A stretch of DNA of 64,000 bases, taken from NCBI GenBank assembly GCA_030272155.1, contig CP126205.1, positions 248,001 through 312,000 of the forward strand, given 5' to 3'. How positions within the stretch are numbered: the stretch's first letter is position 1; each line of letters opens with the position of its first letter. Made by a program: the position numbers and the translations under genes. Shown here piece after piece: positions 10,146 to 20,013 of the stretch. The notes below the pieces were generated by a model. The model was not told the DNA's origin, made no database searches, and saw nothing but the letters and a program-made list of their open reading frames with translations. This DNA is from Tetradesmus obliquus. Its lineage: Eukaryota; Chlorophyta; Chlorophyceae; Sphaeropleales; Scenedesmaceae.

Positions 10146-10270
10146 CGCGTGGTGGTGGCAGTGGCAGTGGTGACAACAGCAGCTGAAGGTGGCTGGCGAC
10201 ATAGCAGACATTGAGCATGCTCAGCTGCGCAGGCAAGGATGACTTGATGGTCACATGTCACTGCCGCCAT
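7406..10270 (-). CDS. 2-oxoglutarate/Fe(II)-dependent oxygenase
   Basis: Exon 1 is 10270-9981 (ATG 10270; poly-Ala then WWCQVVYMPNFLSKEDAAAI). Exon 3 is 9444-9321, exon 4 8424-8302, exon 5 7885-7778 and exon 6 7540-7406 (TGA). Exon 2 lies within about 9838-9640; one acceptor (CGCAG before 9826) restores frame but its 3' end is unsure. Exons 3-6 join cleanly in phase 0. The metal site is complete: H-x-D in PWHKDEQ (His codon 8340-8338, Asp 8334-8332) and a distal His in GWEHRV (7525-7523). The Arg that binds 2-oxoglutarate is in KGVRTILK (7495-7493). The order (FLSxED, IELRQYPKGAAMPWHKDEQ, YTIDN, HRVLPVRKG.R) fits the prolyl-4-hydroxylase-like superfamily; the substrate is unknown. The Ala run near the N terminus may lie in a targeting region. 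Copies of the edges of exons 3, 4 and 6 fill the introns and 3' flank. Confidence 0.75.
7689..7730. repeat. Degenerate 7-bp telomere-like array
   Basis: Six consecutive heptamers in the last intron of the 2OG oxygenase, each starting CCCT or CCCC (CCCTGAG, CCCTACG, CCCTATG, then three more). Two further CCTAAG units are at 7747-7760. Period and the CCCTA core match the CCCTAAA strand of the plant/Scenedesmus-type telomere repeat. Confidence 0.5.
8478..8740 (-). repeat. Three upstream copies of 2OG oxygenase exon 4 5' edge with acceptor
   Basis: On the minus strand each copy consists of a CTG run, CAG, then sequence coding variants of RLRARFPLFLSEFPIELR: about 8740-8690, 8650-8588 and 8545-8478. 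The authentic exon starts at 8424 after the same (CTG)nCAG. The copies are increasingly diverged away from the real exon. Confidence 0.85.
8950..9240 (-). repeat. Downstream copies of 2OG oxygenase exon 3 3' edge with donor
   Basis: The end of exon 3 (SPSLEVFSRQATAAALTQ, then GTGAGG at 9320) recurs at about 9160-9070 with GTAAGA, and more weakly at 9240-9195 and 9015-8950. A copy of the exon 3 5' edge with its acceptor (QLHPELKCI) lies upstream at about 9622-9596. Confidence 0.75.
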
Positions 10271-10982
10271 TCAATGATTGTTGCCAGCAATGGCTAGCAA
10301 ACGATGAGCTATAATTTTATGCATACAGGCCACCGCCAATCCAGCACAAGGGGAGAGCTGCTGTACAGCAAGGCCCTGCACGGGTGCACTGTCCATGAGC
10401 TGTGCAGGCAGCAGCTGAAATACCTAGTGCTGCTAAGTGGCTGCAGAGCAGCTGCTAGTTACACACTGCAGCCAAACACCAACCTTGGGTGCTGTCACAA
10501 CGCGTGCTGAGACCAGCAGGGCCCCCCTAGCCCTGGCTAGCACTGCATTGCGCGGCAGCAGCGTTGGCCTGAGACTGCTGCACCTGCTGCTGCAGCTGGC
10601 ACCAGCGCCTGACTGCAGCCGCTGCTGCGACATGCTGCTTGGGATGTTAGCTATCTCAAAGCCACTACAGGTTGAGGTGTTGTGTTGGGGCAGCAGCAAG
10701 CGAAGCTGCAGAGAGTGCAGCTGCTGCTGCCGATGATGCTGTTGCTGCGAAACCTATAGAATCCAACTTCTCAGGTACATTAGGGCCAACGGAATTGCAG
10801 AATTGGCCTAGCAGGGTTAACTAGGTCTTGCGGGCGTGTCACAGGCAAATCTCCGTACGCACGCCCAGCCTCGATCCTTTACCAGCAACAGCGAGGCGTT
10901 GGTCGCACTACAGCAACGGCATAGTTTCACAATCTACATATATTTAGTAGTCCATGTGGCGAACAGCAGAGACAGCAGCAGC
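10271..10982. other. Divergent intergenic between 2OG oxygenase and transporter
   Basis: 712 bp separating two start codons that point away from each other, so it should contain both promoters. Short frames here (10304-10510, 10437-10736) have no recognisable content. A TATATATTTA stretch lies at about 10937-10946, 40 nt before the transporter ATG. Confidence 0.45.
10937..10946 (+). promoter_or_regulatory. TATA-like element before the transporter
   Basis: TATATATTTA, an AT-rich island in otherwise GC-rich DNA, about 40 nt upstream of the proposed ATG at 10983. Position would imply a very short 5' UTR, so this is only a candidate. Confidence 0.25.
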
Positions 10983-12669
10983 ATGTTCAGCAGCAGAGAA
11001 CGGACCAGGTCCAGCACAAGCCAGGACTACAGCTTTGTTTACTTCTTCCTGATTGCCGTGAGTGGAATCCTCAACCACCAAGCTGCCTGAACATACATGG
11101 TGCTTGCCTATGCTCCTCTGCTTACACCCAACTGAGTACACTGCTGATCAGTTGAGCAGTTGACCACGCAGCAGCTGCTTTCCTGCCTCACCATGCCCCC
11201 CACCACCTGCAATCTCATACTCTAGCGCTCCCCAACACCATCTGTGTTATATATCACTCCAAGGCACCGACAACACCCACTCCTGCAAGCCTGGCGCCCT
11301 GCTGCTGCAGGTCGCGTACAAGGTGCCATGGACTGCCATCTCATCACTGCTGGGCCAGCTCAGCGTGCAGTTCCAGCAGCCATCCATTCTGCTGTGGCTC
11401 AACCTGGCCTACTTTTTGCCCAGCCTGCCGGCGCTGCTGCTGCACAGCAGCTTGCAGGAAAAGCTGGAGCAGCGGATGGGCCTGCCCAGGGCAGCCATGG
11501 CCAGGTGGGCTGGGTGCATGTGGCACACAATGTTGCAAGCAACAGCTATGGCACGGCCAGTGCCTGCAGCACCCAGTTGCACAGCTAGCTCGTAACACTC
11601 CTGCATTGCATGTGGCCCAAGACCAAGGTCCCCACAGGTACGCAGTATACAGCAAGGCAGCACTATCAACTTCATCGATGCCACTTGCAATGCTGCTGTT
11701 GTGCATGCAGGTTTGTGTTTGGCTTGGGCGGGCTAGTGCTGCTGTGCCTGGCGCTGCCCTACTGCTGCGGCAGCATCACCGCGCTGCTGGCCGCTACTGC
11801 TGCTGTTGGGGTGTGCTACAGCATTGCGTTTGGCACCAGTTACCAGCTGGTTACACACTTCCCGCCCGGCTGCACCGTGGCTCTCACAACAGGTGCGAGT
11901 GCGGCCCCAGCCTGGCAACTATCAGCAGCTCTTGATCAGCTGAGTTTGCAACAGTGCTTGCTGCCAGCTGGTCACACACTTCCCGCCCGGCTGCACTGTG
12001 GCGCTCACAACAGGCGCACACGCACTCGCCAACCTGACTTGCTTGTGGCTGCAGCTGCCTCTGCAAGCTCGTGTGAGTATTAGTGCTTGCCACTAGCTGG
12101 TAACACACTTCCCGCCTGGCTGCACTGTGGCCCCCAGCTGCGGCGTGGTGGTGCTGGCAGCAGACCTACTGCTAATGCACGACCTCTAATAATCAGCAGC
12201 AATGACCCGCCTCCTCCTGCTGCTGCTGCTACTGCTGCCGCTGTGCAGGCTTTGTCAGCTGCGGCGTGGTGGTGCTGGCAGCAGACCTGCTGCTCAAGCG
12301 CGGCCCTTACTACTCAGCAGCAGGCATGGCGCGGCTGTTCCAAGTAGTGGCGCTGCAGACTTGCCTCGGCCTGGCAGCAGCAGCAGCAGTGCTGCGGCGC
12401 AACTGGAAGCGCCTGGCAGCAGCAGGACCGCCCAGCATGTACACCAGCAGCAGCAGCAGCAGCAGGGGTTTACACCGCCCTGATTTAGGGTTTGGGCAGC
12501 CGGGCACCAGTGACAAGCATATCATAGGGTTGGCAGTGGGCAGTGTTGCTGCCGGGGGTTTGCGGTCTGGCCTGGGCGGAGGCGGTTTAGGTTTAGGGTT
12601 GAGGCATCGCAGTGAGCTGCCGGTGTGTGCAGCAGATCAAGCGCTGGCAGCAGACGCCTCTGGTGGCGG

Positions 12670-12713
<44 letters not shown>

Positions 12714-14096
12714 CTGGCACTGGAGCACATGGCAGCATAGCAGCAGCATGCCTGCCAGAGGGAGCAGCGCCCGCTGCAGTTGCAATCCATCTGGGCACAG
12801 ATCAGCCAGCAGCAGCAGCACCACCACCACACAACAGCAGCAGAGGCAGCAGCGGCGGCAAACCTTCCCGGCAAGCTACCAGCAACATAGCTGTTCGAGC
12901 AATGCGAAGGCTGCTGGCGCGCTGCTCAGCTGCAGTCAGCCAGCTGCAGCAGCTGCTGCTTGTTGCTGTCAGCATCTGGCCTGCTGCGCTGGGTCTGCTG
13001 CTGAGTGTGGGCAGCAGCATGCTGGCCTTTCCTTGCTTCACCTTTGTGCCGCACAGCGGGGCGTTTGGGGAGCGGCTGCCGCAGGTGAGGCAAGGCTCAT
13101 ATTGCTGCTGCTGCTTGCTGCTGCTGCTGCTGAGTGTGGGCAGCAGCATGCTGGCCTTCCCTTTCTTCACCTTTATGCCGCACAGCGGGGCGTTTGGGGA
13201 GCGGCTGCCGCAGGTGAGGCAAGGCTCATATTGCTGCTGCTCTCACAGACGCATATGTGTATCAGTGCATAGCCATGAAGCGGTCCCCTGCAAGCCCCTG
13301 CATGCCTCACATTCTGGTGGCCGCCTGGCGCAGTGGCGTCCTGGCCCATCCAGATGCACCGCCAACCCTGCCCCTGCCATTTGCATCAAAACGTTTGCTG
13401 ACGCTGCTCGCCTGCCTGCCTGCCGTGTGTGTTGGACTGTGTGTTCAGGTGTTGTTCTACGCGCGCCTGGCCGGCGACATCTGCGGCCGCCTCGCGCCGC
13501 ACTGGCTGCACCTGCGCAGCAGCGCAGCCGTGCTGGCTGCCGGCGCGGCCAAGGCAGCCCTGCTGGCGCTGCTGGTGCCTGCAATGCTGCGGCCACAGCT
13601 AGTAGGCGGAGATACTCAGCTGGCCTTATTGATTGCAGCCAACTGGTGGATGTCTGGCTATATTAATACCGGTGCGTACTTGCTGGCACCGAAGCTTGCT
13701 GCTCAGGCTGCAGCAGCGGGGCGGTTCCAGAGGCCTGGCAGCAGCAGCAGCAAGGGGAGTGGTGGCGGCGGCAGCGCGAGCGTGAAGGCTCGTGCTGGCG
13801 GTATTATGGCACTTGCTTTCCAGATGTCATGCTTTGCCGGGTTGCTGGGGGCGTGGGCGCTGCAGAGCTGGGCGCTTGCAGGTTGGGCTCAGCCCTTGCA
13901 GGAAAGTGGCGTGCGGTTTCCTGCAAGCCGGGCCGGCGACGGCCAGGACCAGGTGCTAGGTGATCTAGCGGCAGCAGCAGCGGTCGCTGCTGCGCATGCA
14001 GCAGATGTGCATGTGGCTGGTGTGGGATCGGCAGCGCTCTCTCAGGCAGGGACAGCAGCAGCAGCAGCAGCAGCTGGAAGTGGCTCTGGCGGCTAG
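10983..14096 (+). CDS. Equilibrative nucleoside transporter (ENT)-like membrane protein
   Basis: Five exons: 10983-11057, 11311-11504, 11711-11892, 12249-13084 and 13449-14096. All phases agree; 644 residues. Exon 1 codes a short polar N terminus and the first helix (FVYFFLIA|VAYKVPW). Exons 2-4 give the next helices with YQLVTHFPPGCTVALTTG, comparable to the conserved helix-4/5 region of ENT carriers. Exon 4 carries a long Ala/Gly/Ser-rich loop (poly-Ala from a GCT run at ~12670-12710), the usual place of the cytosolic loop between helices 6 and 7. It resumes with SVGSSMLAFPCFTFVPHSG. Exon 5 has the helix-8 signature-like ARLAGDICGR and GYINTGAYLLAPKLAAQ...GGIMALAFQMSCFAGLLGAW. The role inferred is facilitated nucleoside or nucleobase transport; substrate and membrane are unknown. 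Edge duplications of exons 3 and 4 lie in the introns. Confidence 0.65.
11965..12170 (+). repeat. Copies of transporter exon 3 end and exon 4 start
   Basis: The exon 3 end coding THFPPGCTVAL recurs at about 11968-12012 and 12098-12135. The latter is fused directly to a copy of the exon 4 start (coding CGVVVLAADLL, 12136-12172), as if a partly spliced-looking junction had formed by duplication or deletion. The authentic exon 4 start is 12249. Confidence 0.75.
13003..13236 (+). repeat. 129-bp tandem duplication of transporter exon 4 3' end, in frame
   Basis: Two copies of a segment coding SVGSSMLAFPxFTFxPHSGAFGERLPQ followed by GTGAGGCAAGG. The donors are at 13085 and 13214, exactly 129 nt (43 codons) apart, and the frame between them is open. 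Confidence 0.9.
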
Positions 14097-14439
14097 CTGC
14101 TCGCAGGCCACAGGCTGTGAGGTCAACGGTTTGCAAAGAACCGTGGCTAGGCTGCCTAGTTCAGCTGCTGTTGAAGGTGATGGCACAATGCGGTGGGTCA
14201 TGTGCGTGCAGTCGCCATGGCGTTGCAACGTGGCATCCTTGTAATGCTGTTGCATTTTCTATATGAAGCCAGTTGTTGTGTGCCACCAATTGGCGTGCCT
14301 GTGTGGCGTGCCGTGCACCATGACGCTGTTGTCCGCGGCAGACCCAGCCTGCTCAAACACAGGCTCCAGTTAGCAGGGCATGCTGCCAGCATGCGCACAC
14401 TGCGCACAGCACTGTGACGCTGTAGCAACACCTGCTCCG
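14097..14439. other. Convergent intergenic
   Basis: Between the transporter stop (+) and the terminal exon of the small membrane gene (-); it should hold both 3' UTRs. Nothing else is seen. Confidence 0.4.
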
Positions 14440-15400
14440 TTAAGCCCAAGCCGTTTCAAACAGGGCGGCATTCATCAGTTGGATAAAGATGTGCGCTGCA
14501 CACTCCTTTGAGGTCGCACCCACAGCAACCTGCAAATATGGTGCAGAGTTATAACTAATTAGTGCAGCTGCCGGATACGGCATCGGAGTTCAACTGCGCT
14601 GGACGACAGAGTGTTTAGTATGAAATGGTGGCGGCATCAGTGCTGGTGCTATGTTTGTTGCCTGTCAACATGTGTCACGTTTATTGGCAGCAGCGGTGCC
14701 ACCTGGAACGGTTCCAGACCAGCCTGGCGTGTAACGTCCTGACACGGTCCCCCCGGGACTTCAGAAACCTGGCTTTAAGCAAGGCTTCAAAGTAAGCGGC
14801 TTACTTTTACATGCTCAGCCCGTTCATTTACCACCTCATTCAGGAGCAAGATAAAGCTCATAGAGGCACACATGAAGACAACAAAATGCATACCCTTTTC
14901 AACACCATCCAAGTTGCAACACACAGATTCTGCGCTTGTCCAGTCATGCAGTGCTGCGTCCTGCTGAGACGCTAGCCACGCTGCATGCAGTTGAGCCCAC
15001 CATAAACTTCTAGCAATCACTCGCACACAGTTCAACTGCTGAGCTGGCCGCCATGCAGTTGCGGCATTGCCAGCGCAGTTCCCAAGCAGCTGCTGCCAGA
15101 GTACTGCATGCAGCAGCGCCGTGCCTGACAAGGCCTAACCACTGCAGTGCACTAGCAGCAGAGCAGCACGCCCACACACCTTCCAATGCGAAGAAAACAT
15201 GAGGCCCAACGATCAAACCTGCTCTTTGTTGTCACTCACACGTGAAGCTCAAGAACAAATGCTGCCAGCGACATCACATACACACGCAACATGATGCTGG
15301 AGAACGTTGCTGAGTTGCCGCCATCAGCAACTGCAGCACAGGATAGGCGCTTGTGCAGCGCCTTTGCACATCCGCAAGCTGGCATGGTGCATGGCGCCAT
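14440..15400 (-). CDS. Possible small three-exon membrane protein, 134 residues
   Basis: Proposed exons 15400-15242, 14960-14805 and 14529-14440, all phase 0. Exon 1 has ATG at 15400 and ends LELH|gtgtga. Exon 2 begins DAALHDW after CAGCAG and ends EHVK|gtaagc. Exon 3 begins VAVGATSKEC after TTTGCAG and ends with TAA. Two hydrophobic stretches are visible: SSIMLRVYVMSLAAFVLE (exon 1) and MHFVVFMCASMSFILLL (exon 2). The last exon has a canonical acceptor and ends in a clean stop, and is the best-supported part. Exon 1 may instead start at an acceptor at 15331 and be preceded by further exons towards 15870, where another possible donor (GGGGCCAAT|GTAAGG at ~15570) is seen. No family is recognised. 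Confidence 0.4.
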
Positions 15401-16767
15401 CCACCGCCTCAGGAAAGGCACCGGCGCAAGCAGCACACAATGCCAGGCAGAATGTGCAATGCCCGAGAGACATGCTCATACAACTGTCCCTGAATGCTAT
15501 GCCATTGTATCACCCACACCCCACACCACAGCTGTGTGATGCCGTTGGAATTGCCACACACAACCACCTTACATTGGCCCCACGCAGGGTGTCACGCAGC
15601 GCTTGGGGCTGACGTAACATGTATGACAGCCATGCTCAGGCCGCCACAGCAGATGACTCGGTGAGCAGCCTCAAGCGCCACTGACAGTTCAGTCGCTGTT
15701 CACAAGCAAACTTTTGGCCCCACAGCTCAGATGGCTCAAGGCAAGTCACAAGAAACCATGCCAAATCAGCATGCTGCGAAGACAATGTTTGACGCATACA
15801 TTGAGATAGTGAGAGGCTTTTGATTCCAGCACTGCAACGGCCAGCAAGCTGCAGCTGTGGCACCAGCTGCACTGCACTGACAATCAGCGAAAGAAAACAT
15901 GATGGAGATACAGCCCCTGCTGTCTATGACGGGGCAGAGTGGTGACAGTCACATAGTCATGTTGTATTGAACAAACCGTCAATCAAACCAAGCACATTCT
16001 GCCTGCCTTCAAAGAGCCGTAAACGAAAGTCGAAGCTGCCAAGTTGTTGCAAAAAACACAGCAGTCCACTTGTTTGTTGTTGACGTGATTTGTAGTATCA
16101 TGGTGTTGAGGTGCTACTACACATGCATATGGCATGCGAAAAATATCATAAACAACAGTGGCTGAACTCCTGCCTGCCTGACTGTACAGCTCTGCTGATG
16201 ATGATACAAACGGTCATACCAATGCTACGTGCTGTAGTCTGCATCCTTGGTACGCTGCTGCGATGTATGTACAGAGGCCACAGACACTTCTTTTGCTGGC
16301 CACAGCATGGATGCACAGCAAATGCTTCACGGCTGTAACACGTAGTACTTTCCACTGTGCTCGCCACTCCCAAAACCGGCAAGCCAGTACAGCACGACTG
16401 CACCCACACTGCCATCCCTACAGCTGTATGTTCCAGGTCCATACAGCGCAAGAAACCCATTTGTCCGAAATGAGACGCCCACAGCACACATGTGACTGCA
16501 CACATGCTGCAATCGACGGTTCGCATATCAGGCACGCACTGCAGGCCTATTGGCAAGCAGCACATGCTGCGCCTCCACCCGATACCTGTGATGTTAACGC
16601 CTGCCCCTGCAAAGCGCCCCTGCCCCCTGCCCCCACCCTCCACCATCACACTGCTGACATGGCAAACCCGCACACAGACCAGCTTGCAACGCATGCAGCG
16701 ACAACATGTGCTACTGTGTGCAGCACAGCAGCGACCCACACAGTCGCTACACTGGCTGTGCAGGGCC
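15401..16767. other. Intergenic or 5' part of the preceding minus-strand gene
   Basis: Contains a minus-strand frame (15636-15872) with a fairly protein-like end and a possible exon end near 15570, which may belong to the gene at 14440-15400. The frames at 16146-17072 are other-frame shadows of the GNAT last exon and low-complexity DNA. No independent gene is supported. Confidence 0.4.
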
Positions 16768-18675
16768 CTACTCAGCAGCGCAACCATCAATGCGGCCTCC
16801 CGCCGCTGCGCGTTTACTACTGCCCGTCTCACACTGCTGATTACTACTGCTGCTGCCGGCGCCAGCCTGTTCCGTGCCGTCCGCCTCAGCAGCAGCAGCA
16901 GCAGCAGCGCCTGCCTCCTCCTCCAGGCCTGGGCACTCAGCCAGGTCCAGCAGCTTGCCCAGCTTGGCTTCCTGCAAGCAGGCGCAGCCCTCACCACACA
17001 CACCACCCGCGCTGCTGCTGCAGCAGGCCTTGTCGCTGCAGCACATGCCGGCCCCCATGCTGCCGTCCTCAATCACCACCGAGGCGGAGATGTAGGCGGA
17101 AGAGGCTGTCGAGCCGCAGTCAGAGCCGGGCCCGCTGCTGCTGGGCGGGCCACCGGCCACCTTGGCAGCCACAGCAGCCACCAGGTCCAGCGCAGCAGCA
17201 GACAGCGCCACAGGGCCCAGCACGCCAGCGCCCTTGCCAGCTCCAACAGCAGCAACAGCAGCAGCAGCAGCCACGGGCGGCCGCTTCATGAGGAAGACTG
17301 GCGGCGCCGCCTTGCTGACGCGGTACGCCTCGTAGGTCTCAAAGCCGTGGCGGGCATACAGCGCCTGAGCAGACAGGAACAGCAAGAGCCGCCCCAGCAG
17401 TAGTCAGTCAGCTGTACATCATATTTGTATTGTAATTGTAACGCAGCTGTTCGTTGCAAGCTGCTTTGCTAGGCCGCAGCCCCGCCTGCCCCTCCTGCCC
17501 CCCTCACCTGCGAGCGCTCGCTGGTGGCCTCCAGCAGGCACCAGCGCCCCTCCCTGTCGGCGCGCTCCGTGATGCAGCGCAGCAGCAGGCTGCCGTAGCC
17601 CTTGCCGCGCGCCTCGGGGGCGGTGCCGATGAAGCTCAGGTAGTAGTAGTCGCCAAAGTCGGACGCAACCTGGCGGCAGCAGCAGAGCAGAGCAAGGATG
17701 CGCATGAGCAACGGCTGCTACAAGGCTTGACAGAAGCAGACACAAAATTGTGCACAGCATAGCTGAGCAAGCGTTAATCACGCAGCACACTCAATCCAAC
17801 CGCCTGTGGAGCTCTGGTGTAGCTGTGCCGTTCCTGCAAGCAGCAAGCAAGCACTGCACCCTGCCAGCCAACCAACACACAATATCACCACTGCCCATTC
17901 AACCCCTGCCTGCAGCCCGCTGCCACCCCCTCACCTGCGCGTGCGCCTTCTCGTAGTGCAGCTCCAGGCGCAGCAGCTGGCGCCACAGCCGTGGCGGCAC
18001 CTTGAGGATGCGCGTCCAGCCCGCCAGCAGCTCGTTGCGCGGCGTCTCGTGCGGCATCAGCTGCCACAGCGCCACGGCTTGTGAGTCGGCCGTGGCCAGG
18101 AAGTGCGTGGCCCCAGGCAGTGCCTTGAGGTAGCCCTTTACCTGAAAAGGTTTGAAAATGTGGGTGGGCGGTGAGTGCAGAAAGGAATGCGGGCAGTGTG
18201 AGGCGCGAGCAGCACCAGGCGAGCAGCACCATGACGGGAAACAAGAGCACACAAGCAAGTTTTAAAGTTGCTGCTGTCTGTAACCAAGAATTCATGAGTT
18301 TGAGCCACCAGCTGCTGCAGCACACCTACACTTTCAACCTCATGCTCACGTTATGTCCTGCCAGCTGGCCTCCCGCAAGCAGCTGCTGGCACTCCAATGC
18401 TCAAACACAGCCTGCTCCTCAGCTTTCAAACCCACCTCATCTTTCACAAAGCGCACACGCTTGCTGCCGCTGAAGTAATTGTTGACTGGGTCATCAGCCA
18501 GCGCCTGCACCAGCGTATTCATCGCTGCGCGGGCAGTTTGGCGTTGGTCCCAGTTGAAGTGCAGGATGCTGCTGGGCGACTCCTGCTGCTCCAGCTGCTG
18601 CTGCATAGCTTCAGCCTTGACTGCTGGGACGGCAGGATAGGCTGGTTGCACAGCTACTGCTGCCTCGCACACCAT
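16768..18675 (-). CDS. GNAT-family N-acetyltransferase
   Basis: Exons 18675-18436, 18141-17935, 17669-17508 and 17364-16768 are all phase 0 and give about 401 residues. The ATG at 18675 sits in a GCCATGG context; the frame stays open upstream to 18784, where a CAG acceptor could mark a longer protein. Order: ILHFNWDQRQTARAAMN, then LKALPGATHFLATADSQAVA (beta strands), then YLSFIGTAPEARGKGYGSLL. The last contains the acetyl-CoA pyrophosphate loop R-G-K-G-Y-G at about residues 170-175. ALYARHGFETYEAYRV follows as the typical C-terminal GNAT helix-strand. The reaction is transfer of acetyl from acetyl-CoA; the acceptor is unknown. After the catalytic core comes an unusual 180-residue tail: Ala/Val-rich, then a Cys-rich patch (CCSDKACCSSSAGGVCGEGC), then acidic. 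The GNAT fold call is firm; start and tail function are not. Confidence 0.8.
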
Positions 18676-20013
18676 GGCTGGTTCCTCTGTCCAAGAAAAC
18701 TGGCCTGGCCTGACTAACACTGCTGTTGCTGCTTGTCTGGCCTGCACCGAGCTGGCGCCCCCCTGGCTTGGCGGCTCGAACTGCGATGACGCGAAGAACA
18801 ACAAAAGTTATCTATGGGGGCAAGCACAGGACGTTGTGGCACAAGACTCCAGCCGTGATGCTTCCGACACGGACATCATACGACCCGGCATGGTGTGCAC
18901 TTGAAATGGCCCAACAAAACATCTAACTAAACATTCAAAATGGAGTTAATCACACCTTCATAAGACGAGCCGACCTGCACCTGCCTGCTGCTGTCACCTT
19001 CTGCCATGCCAACTATATGGCTATTAAACGTGCTATTTACATAATAGGTTTGCTGCAAAAGCCGTGTATGCAGCTTCATAGACGCTACAGCTGCTCGCTG
19101 CTCTGAGAAACGGGAAAATGCAGAGCAGCTTCCTTCTGTCGTCCATGCGTGTCCCACCTGCACTGTAAGGCAAATCCTTTGCCCTTCTGGCTGCAGCTTC
19201 TTGTTTGGAGCTAGCCCTGACCTTGGCCCTGGCAGGTCCACTGTCTCGCAAAAGGAATATAGACGATACTTATCAAGACACTTGCTGCTCAACTCGTGTA
19301 CTTGTAGCTTTAAACAACTGGGATAAACAAATATCATCAACAACTGTAGCGGCCTCTCCATATGTGCTTATGTGGCAGCCCCAGGACCTTAAACCTGAGT
19401 GACACCTCTGTTGCAGCTGCCAGGTGTTCCAGCTGCTAGGTGTCCCGAGGAAGCTGCAGCGATCGTCCCCTCCGCATGTAACACCTTGATTTGGGGTCTA
19501 CGGCGTTGTCTCGAGATGGGCAGGTAACACAAAGCACATGAGCTGTCCAGGCTGCCGCAGGCTGCCATGCCATCAAGAAATGTTGCATCACAAAGGGTGC
19601 TTGCAGCGCAATACGCAAGACAGTTTATGCACTGGGTGCCCGAAAATGGTTCATTTGAAAGCCTGCATCTGCTCAACACGCCAACATCTACATTCATCCG
19701 GAACGTGCTGCTGCTCTAGTAAAACCCGTACTCTGCATCTGACTGGAGGCTGTGACAGCACAGTGTGCAGTCACTGAGTGGCGGCACTGCGGTCAAAGCC
19801 CAGGTGATTATGACACCGCAGCACTTAGCAACTCGAGGTGCAACGCAGCTGTTACAGCCAACATACATGCCGCTGCCAGGTGCTGGTGGCAAGCATATGC
19901 ATGCCCCTGCAGCTGTACAGCTGTCACCATGATGGCAAGCATATGCATGCCAAACACTGCCAGTTGCACACATCAATGCAACCGCTTTGGTCCACCTGCT
20001 GCTTCTCAGTCCA
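18676..20013. other. Intergenic, possible small ORF
   Basis: A minus-strand frame from ATG 19361 to 18927 (144 residues) and an overlapping frame with exon-like SKQEAAARRAKDLPYSAG followed by GTGGGA (about 19200-19160) are present. They conflict, neither has a recognisable domain, and neither has a convincing splice partner. The rest should hold the promoter of the GNAT gene and the 3' UTR of the mTERF-like gene. Confidence 0.35.

Noticed and set aside
15200-15240. A 20-nt intron at 15239-15220 joining LELH to a following FALEG frame
   Set aside because: Far too short for a spliceosomal intron; the join to the acceptor at 14961 fits in phase.
16146-17291. Overlapping frames on both strands as separate genes
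   Set aside because: They overlap the GNAT last exon or low-complexity DNA and have no domain; the GNAT frame explains the region.
18927-19361. 144-residue minus-strand ORF as a gene
   Set aside because: An overlapping frame is equally protein-like, no domain is seen, and no splice partner fits; noted only within the intergenic entry.
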